Source: Pseudomonadota bacterium (GTDB lineage: Bacteria > Pseudomonadota > Alphaproteobacteria > Acetobacterales > Acetobacteraceae). Taken from it: a DNA stretch of 64,000 bases. Both the position numbers and the translations under genes were made by a program. Under the pieces are notes generated by a model. The model was not told where the DNA came from and searched no databases. It was given only the letters and a program-made list of their open reading frames with translations. The stretch is taken from positions 121,712-185,711 of the forward strand of contig JAJXWD010000001.1 in the NCBI GenBank assembly GCA_021781835.1, given 5' to 3'. Shown here one piece after another: positions 33,908 to 42,992 of the stretch. The first letter of the stretch is position 1, and each line of letters begins with the position of its first letter.

Positions 33908-35165
33908 GGCCAGGGCATAACCAGGCGCTGGCGGCAATCAGCATGGCCTCGATCCCGGTGCGCAATGTTGGGTGGATAATGGGCGCGAAATCCGGCGCGT
34001 GGTTGGCGGGCAGCTCATCCACCTTGCCCGCCTTGCGGGCGGCTTCGTACTTGGCCGGGTCTATGCCGCCAATCACCCAGAACACGGTGGGCGTATTCCA
34101 GGCCGTGCCGAACAGGCCGAAATCCTCGCTGGCCGTGGCGGGAGAGATTTCGCTCATGCGCTCGGCGCCAAAATGCCGCGCCAGCGCCGCCACGGTCTTG
34201 CGCGTGGCGGCTTCATCGTTGCGGGTGAGCGGGAACTCGCTCAGCACCGAAAATTCCGGGGGTCTGGGCGCGCCGGCGGCCTGGGCCTCGGCTTCCAAAA
34301 TCCGCCGGATCGCCGCGAGCACGCGGGCGCGCACCTCGGTTTTAAAGGTCCGGACGTTCAAGCGCAGCAAAGCCCGGTCGGGGATCACGTTTTCGTTCAG
34401 GCCAGCCTGCAATGCGCCGACCGTCACCACGGCGGCGTCCGTCATCGCCACCTCACGGGAAACCACCGTTTGCAGGCGCATCACCGCCGAGGCCGCCATC
34501 ACCACCGGGTCCACGCTTTTTTGCGGCATCGAGCCATGGGCGCCACGGCCGAACATGGTGACCTCCCAGCTATCCCCGGCCGAAAGCATGATGCCCGTGC
34601 GCCAGCCGATCTGCCCGGCCGGAAGCGGCATGACATGCTGCCCCAAGGTCACGTCAGGCCTGGGAAAACGCTTGACCATGCCATCCTCGATCATGGCGCG
34701 AGCCCCCTGCCCCGTCTCCTCGCCCGGCTGGAAAACCGCCAGGATTGTGCCGCGCCAAGCCTCGCGGTTTCCGGCCAGTATAGAGGTCGCGCCCATCAAC
34801 CAGGCCACATGCATGTCATGCCCGCAGGAATGGGCGATTGATGTGGCTTGGCCGAAACGGTCGGTGCCGGCTTTGTCGCTGGCATATGGCAGGCCGGTGC
34901 TTTCACGGATCGGCAGGGCATCCATGTCGGCGCGCAGCAACAGCACGGGGCCATCGCCGTTGCGCAGCATCCCGACCACGCCCGTGCCGCCCAGCCCTTC
35001 GGTGACCTCATAGCCATGTTGGCGCAGCCACGCCGCGACGATGGCCGCCGTCCGGTGCTCCTGCATCGAGAGTTCGGGGTTGGCATGCAGATCCTGATAA
35101 ATCCGCTCAAGCTGGGCAAGCAGGGCATCGGAAGGGCCGGGTGGAAAGCCGGTTTGCGTCTCCAT
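33900..35165 (-). CDS. M20-family amidohydrolase/carboxypeptidase
   Basis: A 421-residue zinc peptidase-like enzyme (hippurate or N-acyl amino acid hydrolase type). Metal ligands lie in LLRADMDALPI, SCGHDMHVAWLMG, and FQPGEETGQGA with the catalytic glutamate. The dimerisation domain contains GRGAHGSMPQKSVDP, and a late histidine is in NHAPDF. It hydrolyses an amide to free an amino acid. It overlaps the TRIC gene and follows the 67-residue CxxC protein by 15 bases. Confidence 0.9.
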   Translation of the reverse strand: METQTGFPPGPSDALLAQLERIYQDLHANPELSMQEHRTAAIVAAWLRQHGYEVTEGLGGTGVVGMLRNGDGPVLLLRADMDALPIRESTGLPYASDKAGTDRFGQATSIAHSCGHDMHVAWLMGATSILAGNREAWRGTILAVFQPGEETGQGARAMIEDGMVKRFPRPDVTLGQHVMPLPAGQIGWRTGIMLSAGDSWEVTMFGRGAHGSMPQKSVDPVVMAASAVMRLQTVVSREVAMTDAAVVTVGALQAGLNENVIPDRALLRLNVRTFKTEVRARVLAAIRRILEAEAQAAGAPRPPEFSVLSEFPLTRNDEAATRKTVAALARHFGAERMSEISPATASEDFGLFGTAWNTPTVFWVIGGIDPAKYEAARKAGKVDELPANHAPDFAPIIHPTLRTGIEAMLIAASAWLCPGHA

Positions 35166-35180
35166 ATCCGCGCCTCCCGG

Positions 35181-35384
35181 TCAGGCCGCAACGGCGCCGG
35201 CGGGCATGGCCACGGGCGCGCAAGTGAACTCCCCCCGCCCGGCCCAGGCCAGAAGCTCCCCGGCGATACGCAAGGCATCCTCCGGCGGCAGCGCGTCGGG
35301 GTGTTCGATCAAGGCCAGGAGGTGCAGGATCCGGGCGCGGCGGGCGTGCAGAGGCCCTGAGCCGTCAGCGCAATGCGGGCACAT
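35181..35384 (-). CDS. Small CPHC protein
   Basis: A 67-residue protein beginning MCPHCADG, a two-cysteine knuckle right at the N-terminus, followed by an amphipathic helix (RARILHLLALIEHPDALPPE) and a second short helix, with a third cysteine near the end. ATG 35384 is seven bases after GGAG. It is first in the operon with the M20 hydrolase. Family not recognised; metal binding is plausible. Confidence 0.65.
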   Translation of the reverse strand: MCPHCADGSGPLHARRARILHLLALIEHPDALPPEDALRIAGELLAWAGRGEFTCAPVAMPAGAVAA

Positions 35385-35404
35385 GATGCGTCTCCAGTTT
35401 ATTG

Positions 35405-35512
35405 GAGCGGGACGCGCGGCAGCGCCCCCGCTCTGCTCTTGTCTTAACGGTCATTTTCATTGGTTTATATTGAGAGTCTGTCGCCTCAATTCAAACCAAT
35501 ATCAATCTAACG
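35405..35512. repeat. Composite palindromic intergenic repeat, copy B
   Basis: A GC-rich hairpin (GAGCGGG near 35405 with CCCGCTC near 35427-35433) is followed by an AT-rich nested palindrome: ATTGGTTT 35459-35466 with AAACCAAT 35493-35500, and inside it ATTGAG with CTCAAT. The right end AATCTAA resembles the AGATCTA end of copies A, C and D. Confidence 0.55.
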
Positions 35513-35614
35513 GGGCCGTGTTGCAATCCCGTTCGCCGTTCACTCATGGCGGCATATCACGGCCGTTCAACCGCCTGAATTAAAACGGCGACAGAAGGGC
35601 GCGCCGCCCCCCGC

Positions 35615-35959
35615 TCACTGGCCGGCGCCGATGATTTCGATGCGCAGCGGCGCACCGCCCATGGCAATGGCCAGCAGGCGATCGACATTGGGATGCGCGC
35701 CGGGGCGGTTGCGGGCATCTTCCGTATGCTCGGCGAACACCGCCAGCCCATGCGCGGCCGCGCTCATATCCAACCTGCCAAAAACCTGCCGCAAATAATG
35801 ATAGACCGCCAGCGACCCCTGCTTGCCCGGCTGATTCTCTATGCTGGCGGCCACAGCGCCAGTCTCGTCCAACAGATCGATCCGCCGCACACCCTCGACG
35901 GGCGGCAAGAGCCGCAGATTATCCTTAAAGCGCGGGCCTGGGTGAATCTTCGTCTGCAT
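35615..35959 (-). CDS. DUF2322-family protein
   Basis: A 114-residue protein that I recognise as DUF2322-like from its FKDNLRLLPPVEGVRRIDLL start, QGSLAVYHYLRQVFG centre and FAEHTEDARNRPGAHPNVD segment. No catalytic residues are known for this family. It is a single-gene unit lying between palindromic repeat copies B and C. Confidence 0.75.
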   Translation of the reverse strand: MQTKIHPGPRFKDNLRLLPPVEGVRRIDLLDETGAVAASIENQPGKQGSLAVYHYLRQVFGRLDMSAAAHGLAVFAEHTEDARNRPGAHPNVDRLLAIAMGGAPLRIEIIGAGQ

Positions 35960-35978
35960 GTTTCGAACTCCGGCGTTA

Positions 35979-36073
35979 GAGCGGGCTGCGCCCCCGCGCT
36001 ACTCTTGTTGTGGCGATCAATTTCATTGAATTGGCTTGCGTCTGCCGACGCAAGCCGACCCAATACAGATCTA
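35979..36073. repeat. Composite palindromic intergenic repeat, copy C
   Basis: A GC-rich hairpin (AGCGGG ... CCCGCGCT) is followed by TTGTGGCGATCAATTTCATTG and a perfect 10-bp hairpin, 36033-36042 with 36047-36056 (GGCTTGCGTC), then CAATACAGATCTA. Nearly identical to copy D. The final TA of AGATCTA is part of the stop codon (36071-36073) of the LysR gene, so the repeat abuts the gene end. Confidence 0.75.
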
Positions 36074-36976
36074 ATGACGCGCCGGCATGTAGCACCTTGC
36101 CAAGACATCGCGCAGCCATTTCTGCGCGGGGTCTGCTTGCAGGCGCTCGTGCCATGTCAGCAGCTTGGTAAAGCCGGGAATGGCGATTGGCGGCGATTGA
36201 ACCCGCAGATCGGCCGCCCCCGCCACCAGTCGGCTGGGGACCATTGCCACGAGGTCTGAACAGCGCACCAGATCGATCAACACCAGAAAACTAGGAACCA
36301 CGGCTACAACCCGGCGACTGCGTCCGGTTTTAGCGAGCGCCGCATCGGTCGCCCCGTGGAATTTCGAGCCGTCATGGGACATCAGGGCATGATCGATCGC
36401 GCAAAATTGCTCTATATCCAACGGCGCCTGCGCCGCCGGGTGGTCCTGGCGCATGACGCAGACATAGTGCTCTTCGAACAATGTACGGCTGCACATCGTG
36501 GCCAACGCCATGTCGGGCGTGATCAACGCCATGTCGAGATTGCCCGCCTCCATCTGCTGGCCCAGCACGGCAAGCTCTACGGGCCGGACTGACAGACGGA
36601 TAGTGGGCGCCTCTGCACGCAAGACCGACAATAGCGGCAAAATCACCGCTTTTTGCGCATAATCGGTGGCGGCGATGGTGACGGTCATGGCGGCCTTGGC
36701 GGGTTCGAAACCCTCTGGCGTCAGCAGCGCCTGGAGGTCGTTTAACGCTTGGCGCAGGGGCGCGGCCAGGGCTTCGGCTCTTGGGGTCGGCACAACTCCA
36801 CGCTGGGTGCGGATGAACAGCGGATCACCGAATGTCTCCCTCAGCCTTGCGAGCATCCCGCTGACGGCGGGCTGGGTAAGGCTGAGTTGCTCGGCTGTCC
36901 GGGTAACAGAGCGTGTGACCAGAAGCGCATTGAGCGTTTTGAGCAGGTTGAGATCGGCGTTTTTGATATCATTCAT
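36071..36976 (-). CDS. LysR-family regulator (NodD/LeuO-type)
   Basis: A 301-residue protein with an N-terminal HTH of the LNLLKTLNALLVTRSVTRTA type, seen in NodD-, PcpR- and LeuO-like LysR proteins, and a C-terminal effector domain. It is divergent from the SRPBCC gene at 37079 with about 100 bases between, which is its most likely target. Its stop codon lies inside palindromic repeat copy C. Confidence 0.92.
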   Translation of the reverse strand: MNDIKNADLNLLKTLNALLVTRSVTRTAEQLSLTQPAVSGMLARLRETFGDPLFIRTQRGVVPTPRAEALAAPLRQALNDLQALLTPEGFEPAKAAMTVTIAATDYAQKAVILPLLSVLRAEAPTIRLSVRPVELAVLGQQMEAGNLDMALITPDMALATMCSRTLFEEHYVCVMRQDHPAAQAPLDIEQFCAIDHALMSHDGSKFHGATDAALAKTGRSRRVVAVVPSFLVLIDLVRCSDLVAMVPSRLVAGAADLRVQSPPIAIPGFTKLLTWHERLQADPAQKWLRDVLARCYMPARH

Positions 36977-37078
36977 ATCTATACCAGAAATTATAATGAT
37001 CGATTTGTTTTATAATACGAGGAGCCGCATCTTCCCAGAGTCCAATGCCGCCTAGCGGCGTGATTATAGGAGATCATG

Positions 37079-37582
37079 ATGAGCGACATCCTTTGGCCGG
37101 CAGGCTATGTGCCTGGCTTTACCGATAATTATTGCTCCAACGAGGTCATCGTCGCCGGACTGACGACCGGGGAGATCTGGCCCTTCCTGAACATTCCCGC
37201 ACGCTGGCCCACTTATTACCGGAATTGCGCCGGTATAAGCTTTCATGACGGCAAGGGGCCTGACTTTGAAAACGGCGTCCGCTTTCGCTTCAGCACCTTC
37301 GGCTTTCCGGTGGAAGCGCGCATTGTCGAGCATATCGCCCCGGTCACGGGCCAGCCCGCTCGTGTGGCTTGGCATGGCTGGACGGGCGATGGAGAAAGCC
37401 GCCTGGATGTTCATCATGCCTGGCTGATCGAAAATCTCTCCGGGGACCGTGTCCGGATCCTGACGCAGGAAACGCAGAACGGCGCTCCGGCGAAAGAACT
37501 GGCGCGCACGGTTCCAAACCCCATGATCAACGGTCATCAAGACTGGCTGGATGGCCTGATCGCCGCCGCGCGGGCCGCCTAG
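37079..37582 (+). CDS. SRPBCC-domain protein (polyketide cyclase/START-like)
   Basis: A 167-residue protein. ATG 37079 is six bases after AGGAG; ATG 37076 is the alternative. The pattern WPFLNIPARWPTYYRN, then a long beta sheet (FRFSTFGFPVEARIVEHI) and a C-terminal helix is typical of the SRPBCC hydrophobic-pocket fold, which binds lipids or small ligands. No catalytic residues can be named. It is divergent from the LysR gene. Confidence 0.78.
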   Translation: MSDILWPAGYVPGFTDNYCSNEVIVAGLTTGEIWPFLNIPARWPTYYRNCAGISFHDGKGPDFENGVRFRFSTFGFPVEARIVEHIAPVTGQPARVAWHGWTGDGESRLDVHHAWLIENLSGDRVRILTQETQNGAPAKELARTVPNPMINGHQDWLDGLIAAARAA

Positions 37583-37624
37583 GTCTGAGACGCTGGCGAT
37601 CATGCTCCCGGCATTTTCTGGTTC

Positions 37625-37732
37625 AGGGCGGGGGACGTTATGACGCACCCGCTTCTATTATTCTGGTTGTGGCGATCAATTTCATTGGGTTGGCTTGCGT
37701 CTGCCGACGCAAGCCAATTCAATACAGATCTA
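37625..37732. repeat. Composite palindromic intergenic repeat, copy D
   Basis: Same layout as copy C: GCGGG/CCCGC pair, TTGTGGCGATCAATTTCATTG, the 10-bp hairpin 37692-37701 with 37706-37715, then CAATACAGATCTA. The TAG stop codon of the asparaginase gene (37730-37732) is formed by the end of the repeat. Compared with C, the outer bases of the two hairpin arms (GAATT and GGGTT) are swapped left for right. Confidence 0.75.
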
Positions 37733-38686
37733 GACCAACAACATTTCCTGGCCAAATGCCGCGCGCATCTCCTGTTTGCCGCGCCCCGCGGCGATGAGCG
37801 CCGCCAGCAGGATCCGCGCCTGGCCGGGCCGCAAGATGCTGGCGTGAATGGCCCCCGCGGCGACCAGATCATGCCCGCCGCCGCCACCGCCATAGCCGCT
37901 GGCCAAAAGCCCATCGGGCACCCGGCTGGAGACAACCACGGGGATGGCGAGCGCCGTGCACTGCCTCACCGCCTCCACCAGGCACGGGTTGGCATTGCCC
38001 GAGCCGAGCGCGGCCAGAACGATGCCGTCGGCCCCGGCCGCCAGGCTGGCTTGCAGATGTGTCTGGTCGCAGCCCGGATAAACCGCGACGATATCGACAC
38101 GAATTGCGCCGACATCGCCATCAAGCCCCAGGCTTTCCGGCGAGGCCATCGGCCGGGCTTGGCGGAAGGCATCGGCCATTTCGGTGGAATATTTATAAAC
38201 GCCCCAGACCGGCAGGAGCTTTTCGTCGAAATAAAGCAAAACCCCTTGATCGGCATGTTCGGGGCGAAGCGCCGCCACGATCGCGCCCGAAAGATTGGCG
38301 GGGCCGTCTGATTTCGCATGATCCGAGGTGAATTGCGCCCCTGTGAAGATTACCGGCTTGGCGAGCCGCCTCTGCAAATGCACCAGCAGCGCGGTTTCCT
38401 CCATCGCGTCCGTGCCGTGCAAAACCACCACCCCCGCCACTTCGGGGTCGAGCAGCTGTGTCTGCACCGCGTCGCTGATCCGTTGAATATCATCCAGCGT
38501 GAGGCTCGCGGAATCCTTGGCCATCAAATCCATGGTGCGAAGCCGGCACCCGTTGCGGGGCACCAGCGCCAGCAAGTTCTCACCTGTCAGCGTGGGCGCG
38601 CTTGCGCCGCTGGCCCCACGCTGGCTGGCGATTGTGCCACCGGTGGCGATAACCGCCACCAGTGGTTTGGCGTGCTCAAGGCTCAC
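37730..38686 (-). CDS. L-asparaginase
   Basis: A 318-residue asparaginase. The N-terminal [10 protein letters not shown] holds the nucleophilic Thr18, and [14 protein letters not shown] holds Thr92-Asp93; these match the Thr12 and Thr89-Asp90 pairs of E. coli asparaginase II. No signal peptide is seen, so it is cytoplasmic. It turns asparagine into aspartate and ammonia. Its start overlaps the stop of the asparagine permease gene, and the divergent aspA takes the product on to fumarate. Confidence 0.92.
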   Translation of the reverse strand: MSLEHAKPLVAVIATGGTIASQRGASGASAPTLTGENLLALVPRNGCRLRTMDLMAKDSASLTLDDIQRISDAVQTQLLDPEVAGVVVLHGTDAMEETALLVHLQRRLAKPVIFTGAQFTSDHAKSDGPANLSGAIVAALRPEHADQGVLLYFDEKLLPVWGVYKYSTEMADAFRQARPMASPESLGLDGDVGAIRVDIVAVYPGCDQTHLQASLAAGADGIVLAALGSGNANPCLVEAVRQCTALAIPVVVSSRVPDGLLASGYGGGGGGHDLVAAGAIHASILRPGQARILLAALIAAGRGKQEMRAAFGQEMLLV

Positions 38687-40149
38687 GCCGGCTCCTGCTC
38701 AGCCTGAAACTTCACAACAGCCGCCTCGGCGCGGCGATGGCGCATCAAATACCAGCCCGCGACCAGCAAAGGCACGATCACGACGAGAGAGGCCATCGTC
38801 CAGGTGCCGGTCGGGTAATCTAGCGCCATCAGCACCAACACGCCCGCCAGGAACACCAGCGTGAGAATGCCGGTATAGGGCGCGCCCATCATGCGAAAAG
38901 CCGGCCGGGCCAGCTCACCGCGCCGTGCCCTATGCCACAGCTTGAGCTGGCACAGAATAATGACGCCCCACGCGGAAATGATACCCAAAGCCGCGACGTT
39001 GAGCGCGATCTCGAAGGCGGAGGACGGCACGATGGCATTGAGCCCGACGCCGATCATGGTCACCACGGCGGTAACGGCAACCCCGACATAAGGCACACCG
39101 GCCTTGTTCATCTTCATCAGCACAGCCGGCGCGGAGCCCGAGGCGGCCATGGAGTGCAGAATCCGGCCCGTGGAGTAAAGGCCCGCGTTGAGCGAGGACA
39201 GCACCGCCGTCAACACCACCAAATTCATGATGATGGCCACATCATTGTACCCAAGCTTGCCAAAGAACGTCACGAACGGGCTCTCGCCGGCGCTATAGGC
39301 GGTATAGGGCAGCAGCACCGCCAGCAGCAGCACGGAGCCCACATAAAACACGACCAGACGCAGAACCACCGAACGGATGGCGCCCGGAATCACCTTCAGG
39401 ACATTTTCGCTCTCTCCCGCCGTCGTGCCGATGACCTCGATCGCGGCATAGGCGAACACCACCCCCTGCACGATGATCAACGCCGGCAGGATGCCATGCG
39501 GGAAGAAACCGCCATTGCCGGTAATAAGGCTCAGGCCCGGGGTGTGGCCATCAATGGGCGTACCCGTGACGACAAAATAAATGCCGATGCCCAGAAACAT
39601 CACCAGCGACGACACCTTGAGCAGGCTGAACCAGAATTCCAGCTCGCCAAAAACCTTCACCGACAGAAGGTTCATGCTTAGCACCAGCAGCAACGCCGCC
39701 ATGGCGAACACCCACTGCGGAATGCCTTGCAGCCACGGCACATATTGCTGGAAAAAATTCATATAAAGGGCCGCGGCGGTGACATCGGCCACCGATGTCA
39801 TGGCCCAATTCAGCCAGTACATCCACCCCACGGTGAAGGCCATCTTCTCCCCATAGAATTCACGCGCATAGGAGACGAACGAGCCAGAGCTCGGGCGATA
39901 CATGATCAGCTCACCGAGCGCGCGCATCACCAGGAAGGCGAAAAAGCCACACAGCGCGTAAACAAACACCAGAGCCGGCCCAGCCAGCGCAAACCGCCCG
40001 CCGGCACCGAGAAACAGCCCCGTGCCGATCGCCCCACCAACCGCGATCATCTGAATCTGGCGGCGTTTCAGCGCCTTTCGGTAGCCGGTGTCTTCCGAGA
40101 TCTCGATCTGTCGCTCGGTTTCTGCGTAAGCCATTGTTTCCTCAGCCAT
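38683..40149 (-). CDS. ansP: Amino acid permease, probably L-asparagine (AnsP-like)
   Basis: A 488-residue APC-superfamily permease of the amino acid transporter branch: [22 protein letters not shown] in helix 1, [13 protein letters not shown] and [15 protein letters not shown] in helix 6. ATG 40149 follows GAGAGGG. The coupling with asparaginase by a 4-base overlap is the main reason to call it an asparagine carrier; the family alone would also allow other neutral or aromatic amino acids. Confidence 0.85.
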   Translation of the reverse strand: MAEETMAYAETERQIEISEDTGYRKALKRRQIQMIAVGGAIGTGLFLGAGGRFALAGPALVFVYALCGFFAFLVMRALGELIMYRPSSGSFVSYAREFYGEKMAFTVGWMYWLNWAMTSVADVTAAALYMNFFQQYVPWLQGIPQWVFAMAALLLVLSMNLLSVKVFGELEFWFSLLKVSSLVMFLGIGIYFVVTGTPIDGHTPGLSLITGNGGFFPHGILPALIIVQGVVFAYAAIEVIGTTAGESENVLKVIPGAIRSVVLRLVVFYVGSVLLLAVLLPYTAYSAGESPFVTFFGKLGYNDVAIIMNLVVLTAVLSSLNAGLYSTGRILHSMAASGSAPAVLMKMNKAGVPYVGVAVTAVVTMIGVGLNAIVPSSAFEIALNVAALGIISAWGVIILCQLKLWHRARRGELARPAFRMMGAPYTGILTLVFLAGVLVLMALDYPTGTWTMASLVVIVPLLVAGWYLMRHRRAEAAVVKFQAEQEPA

Positions 40150-40255
40150 TATCCCTCTCCATGGGGTTGTATTTCGTAGGCGTCATCGATTGCCGCCGGC
40201 GTTTTCCGTCGCAGCGCGGCAAGTATGCCGCTGGCGCAATGCAGGGCGTCCATAT

Positions 40256-40266
40256 CTGTATTACAG
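40256..40266. promoter_or_regulatory. GntR-type operator 1
   Basis: CTGTA-T-TACAG is a perfect 5-1-5 palindrome in the ansP/aspA divergent region. It matches the GT...AC core of FadR-subfamily sites. A second copy of GTATTACAGC occurs at 40363. Probable target of the GntR regulator at 41810-42523. Confidence 0.55.
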
Positions 40267-40362
40267 CTTAACAGCAAGGCTTATTTTTAGAGTTCTCCCA
40301 TCCCGCCAAGGCCGCCTCTTATTGATTGACGCTTGGACCCGAGGAGGGTAGCCATAAAATTG

Positions 40363-40372
40363 GTATTACAGC
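40363..40372. promoter_or_regulatory. GntR-type operator 2
   Basis: GTATTACAGC repeats the core of the site at 40256 in the same orientation. It lies about 40 bases upstream of the aspA start codon, where it could overlap the promoter. Confidence 0.45.
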
Positions 40373-40410
40373 CTTACAGATATACCGCCAACAAATAAAG
40401 GGAAACGAAC

Positions 40411-41838
40411 GTGGTTGCAATGCGTACCGAGCATGATCTCCTGGGACCCAAGGATATTCCGGCCAACGCCTATTGGGGCGTGCACACCGCGCGCGCGATG
40501 GAGAATTTCCAAATCACCGGCATCCCGATCGGCCATTACCCCCACCTCATCCGGGGGCTGATGTTCGTTAAAGAGGCCGCCGCTTGCGCCAATCATGAAT
40601 TGGGCCTGCTCGACGCCGAGCGGCTGGCGGCCATTGCCCAGGCCTGCCAGGAAATTCGCGGCGGCGCGCTGCGCGATCAGTTCGTGGTCGATGTCATCCA
40701 GGGCGGCGCCGGCACCTCGACCAACATGAACGCCAACGAGGTGGTCGCCAACCGCGCCCTCGAAGTGCTGGGCAGCCGCAAGGGCGATTATGCCAAGCTG
40801 CACGCCAACGATCATGTCAATCTCAGCCAATCGACCAACGACGCCTACCCCACGGCGCTCAACATCGCCTTGATCGAGGCGGTGGATGAACTCGCCGCCT
40901 CAATGGGCGTTCTGCAGCAAGCCTTCGCGCGCAAGGCGCAAGATTTTCAAGGCTTTCTGAAAATCGGCCGCACCCAGCTGCAAGACGCCGTGCCCATGAC
41001 CCTTGGCCAGGAATTCCGCACCTTCGCGGTGATGCTGGGCGAGGACCGGGCGCGACTCATCGAATCCGCCGCGTTGCTGCATGAAATCAATCTCGGCGCC
41101 ACCGCCATCGGCACCGGCCTCAACGCGCCAGCCAACTATGCCGAGCGGGCCTGCGCGCATCTTGTCCGGCTGACCGGGCGCCCGCTCGTCACCGCCAGCG
41201 ATCTCATCGAGGCAACCCAGGACCCCGGCGCTTTCGTGCATCTGTCCGGGGTTCTCAAGCGTGTCGCGGTCAAGCTGTCAAAAACCTGCAACGACCTGCG
41301 CCTGCTGTCATCTGGCCCCCGCGCCGGCCTGGGCGAGATTTCCCTCCCCCCGATGCAGGCGGGCTCGAGCATCATGCCGGGCAAGGTCAACCCGGTCATT
41401 CCCGAAGTGGTGAACCAGGTGGCTTTCACGGTGATCGGCAATGACATGACCATCACCATGGCGGCCGAAGGCGGGCAGCTTCAGCTCAACGCCTTCGAGC
41501 CGGTCATCGCGCGCTCGCTGCTCGACAGCCTGCTCACCCTCTCCGCCGCCTGCCGCACCCTGGCCACACGCTGCGTTGACGGCATTACCGCCCATGAGCC
41601 GGTGATGGCCCAGCGCGTGCGGGAGTCCATCGGCCTCGCGACGGCGCTCAACCCGTTCATCGGCTATCAGGCGGCCACCAAAATAGCCAAGGAGGCACTG
41701 GCGACCAACCGCAACATCGCGGAAGTCACGCTCGAGGGCGGTTTCCTCACCGCCGCCGAGCTCAGCGAAATCTTAACGCCCGAACGGCTGCTCAACCAGC
41801 CGGCGCTCGTCAATCAAGAGACTGAGGCCGATCGATAA
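40411..41838 (+). CDS. aspA: Aspartate ammonia-lyase
   Basis: A 475-residue member of the fumarase/aspartase superfamily. The signature GSSIMPGKVNP is at residues 318-328 and contains the catalytic serine; GGAGTSTNMNANEV and SQSTNDAYPTA are the other conserved regions. GTG 40411 follows AAAGGG at 8 bases; ATG 40420 is too far. It splits aspartate into fumarate and ammonia. It is divergent from ansP-asparaginase, so the three form an asparagine-to-fumarate route. Its 3' end overlaps the convergent GntR gene by 29 bases. Confidence 0.93.
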   Translation: MVAMRTEHDLLGPKDIPANAYWGVHTARAMENFQITGIPIGHYPHLIRGLMFVKEAAACANHELGLLDAERLAAIAQACQEIRGGALRDQFVVDVIQGGAGTSTNMNANEVVANRALEVLGSRKGDYAKLHANDHVNLSQSTNDAYPTALNIALIEAVDELAASMGVLQQAFARKAQDFQGFLKIGRTQLQDAVPMTLGQEFRTFAVMLGEDRARLIESAALLHEINLGATAIGTGLNAPANYAERACAHLVRLTGRPLVTASDLIEATQDPGAFVHLSGVLKRVAVKLSKTCNDLRLLSSGPRAGLGEISLPPMQAGSSIMPGKVNPVIPEVVNQVAFTVIGNDMTITMAAEGGQLQLNAFEPVIARSLLDSLLTLSAACRTLATRCVDGITAHEPVMAQRVRESIGLATALNPFIGYQAATKIAKEALATNRNIAEVTLEGGFLTAAELSEILTPERLLNQPALVNQETEADR

Positions 41839-42523
41839 TTTCGTTCAGAACATTTTTAACCTGGCTGAGATGGGCGCTCATGGCGTCCTGAGCCCCCTGT
41901 TCAAGCCCCGCCGCGATCGCCTGGGCGATCCGGCGGTGTTCGACATTGGATGATTCCCGCCGATGCGCCATCAGATTGAGCAGCGCCGATTGGCGCAGCA
42001 GCGCATTCTGGATATCGCCCAAAATCTTGGCGAAAACGGCATTGCCCGAAGCCTCGATGATCAGGCTGTGAAACTCCCCGTCCAGCCCGCCCCACTCGCC
42101 AAGATCCTCTTGCCGCTCCATCTCCCCGCACAAGGCCAGAAGCCGTGATGCCTGTTGCTCGCTGCGGCGCAGCGCCGCCCAGCCCGCGGCGGGCACTTCT
42201 ATGTGCGGGCGCGCCTCGATCAGATCGCGGGCCGAATATGTCCCATAGCTCAGCTTAGGGTCGGGCGCTGGCTTGATCACGAATGTCCCACTGCCGGTGC
42301 GGGTCTGGGTCAGGCCCAAGGTCTGCAATGAGCGCAAGGCTTCGCGGATCACGGGACGGCTTACCTTATAGCCGCGGGCCAGCTGCACCTCGGCGGGCAG
42401 ACGCGCCCCCACCGCCAAACGGCCCGAGGTGATGGCGGACCGTATGTCATCAAACACCGTTTCAGCGGCGTTTTTCTTGTCAACCGGATGCGCGTTGGAC
42501 AGCCAAGCCGTCACGTCGTTCAT
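41810..42523 (-). CDS. GntR-family (FadR subfamily) regulator
   Basis: A 237-residue protein. Winged HTH: AETVFDDIRSAITSGRLAVG, LPAEVQLARGYKVSRPVIRE, ALRSLQTLGLTQTRTGSGTF. The C-terminal FCD domain is all helical and its histidines (HSLIIEASGN, VEHRRIAQAI, SAHLSQV) can bind a metal and a carboxylate effector. ATG 42523 starts the conserved part. It lies at the end of the asparagine locus and most likely controls it through the GTATTACAG sites. Aspartate or fumarate are natural effector candidates. Confidence 0.9.
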   Translation of the reverse strand: MNDVTAWLSNAHPVDKKNAAETVFDDIRSAITSGRLAVGARLPAEVQLARGYKVSRPVIREALRSLQTLGLTQTRTGSGTFVIKPAPDPKLSYGTYSARDLIEARPHIEVPAAGWAALRRSEQQASRLLALCGEMERQEDLGEWGGLDGEFHSLIIEASGNAVFAKILGDIQNALLRQSALLNLMAHRRESSNVEHRRIAQAIAAGLEQGAQDAMSAHLSQVKNVLNEIIDRPQSLD

Positions 42524-42786
42524 GATGTGGCTCTTTACTAAAGCGTGCTGCCACCCCCCACCTGAGCGGTGCCGGCCTGGACGAGCGTTCCCAAGATTTG
42601 GCAGACTAAACGGACGACCATGCAATGGCAACGCCGATCATGCCTCATCGTTGAAGCGGGTCAAACCGCTTATGGCCTCACATCAAGCCATAAGGCGCCC
42701 CCGGCCCGCCGCACGCCGAAATCACGCCCCCACGGGCGCGGCGGCGCGCGGCCCAACGCACCACCGCAACCACACCAAGCTTGCGC
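42524..42786. other. Intergenic region with no recognisable gene
   Basis: 263 bases between the GntR gene and the small membrane protein. No reading frame with protein-like features, and no clear hairpin or repeat, was seen. Confidence 0.4.
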
Positions 42787-42984
42787 TCAATGGCTCAGAT
42801 TGTGGTAAAACCCCCATCCCATCACGGCGAGCATGAGCACGATATAAACCCGCAGCCCCCAAAACACCGCCTGTTGCCACGGGCGCAACACCACGCGGGT
42901 GATTTCCATTGGTGGCGCCAACCAGTTTTCCTGCTCCGCGAGGGCGGCGAGGGCGTCTTCACTGTCTTTGTTATAATAGCTCAT
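42787..42984 (-). CDS. Small single-helix membrane protein of the NRAMP operon
   Basis: A 65-residue protein with an acidic N-terminus (NKDSEDALAALAEQEN), an amphipathic middle, and one transmembrane helix near residues 40-60 ending GWGFYHNLSH. It starts 8 bases after the NRAMP-like gene and is surely cotranscribed. Small one-helix proteins often act as subunits of transporters. Family not recognised. Confidence 0.75.
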   Translation of the reverse strand: MSYYNKDSEDALAALAEQENWLAPPMEITRVVLRPWQQAVFWGLRVYIVLMLAVMGWGFYHNLSH

Positions 42985-42992
42985 CGCTCACC

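Noticed and set aside
33943..35013. 356-codon plus-strand frame opposite the M20 hydrolase
   Set aside because: Antisense to a gene with intact metal-binding motifs; Ser/Arg/Pro-rich and without ribosome site.
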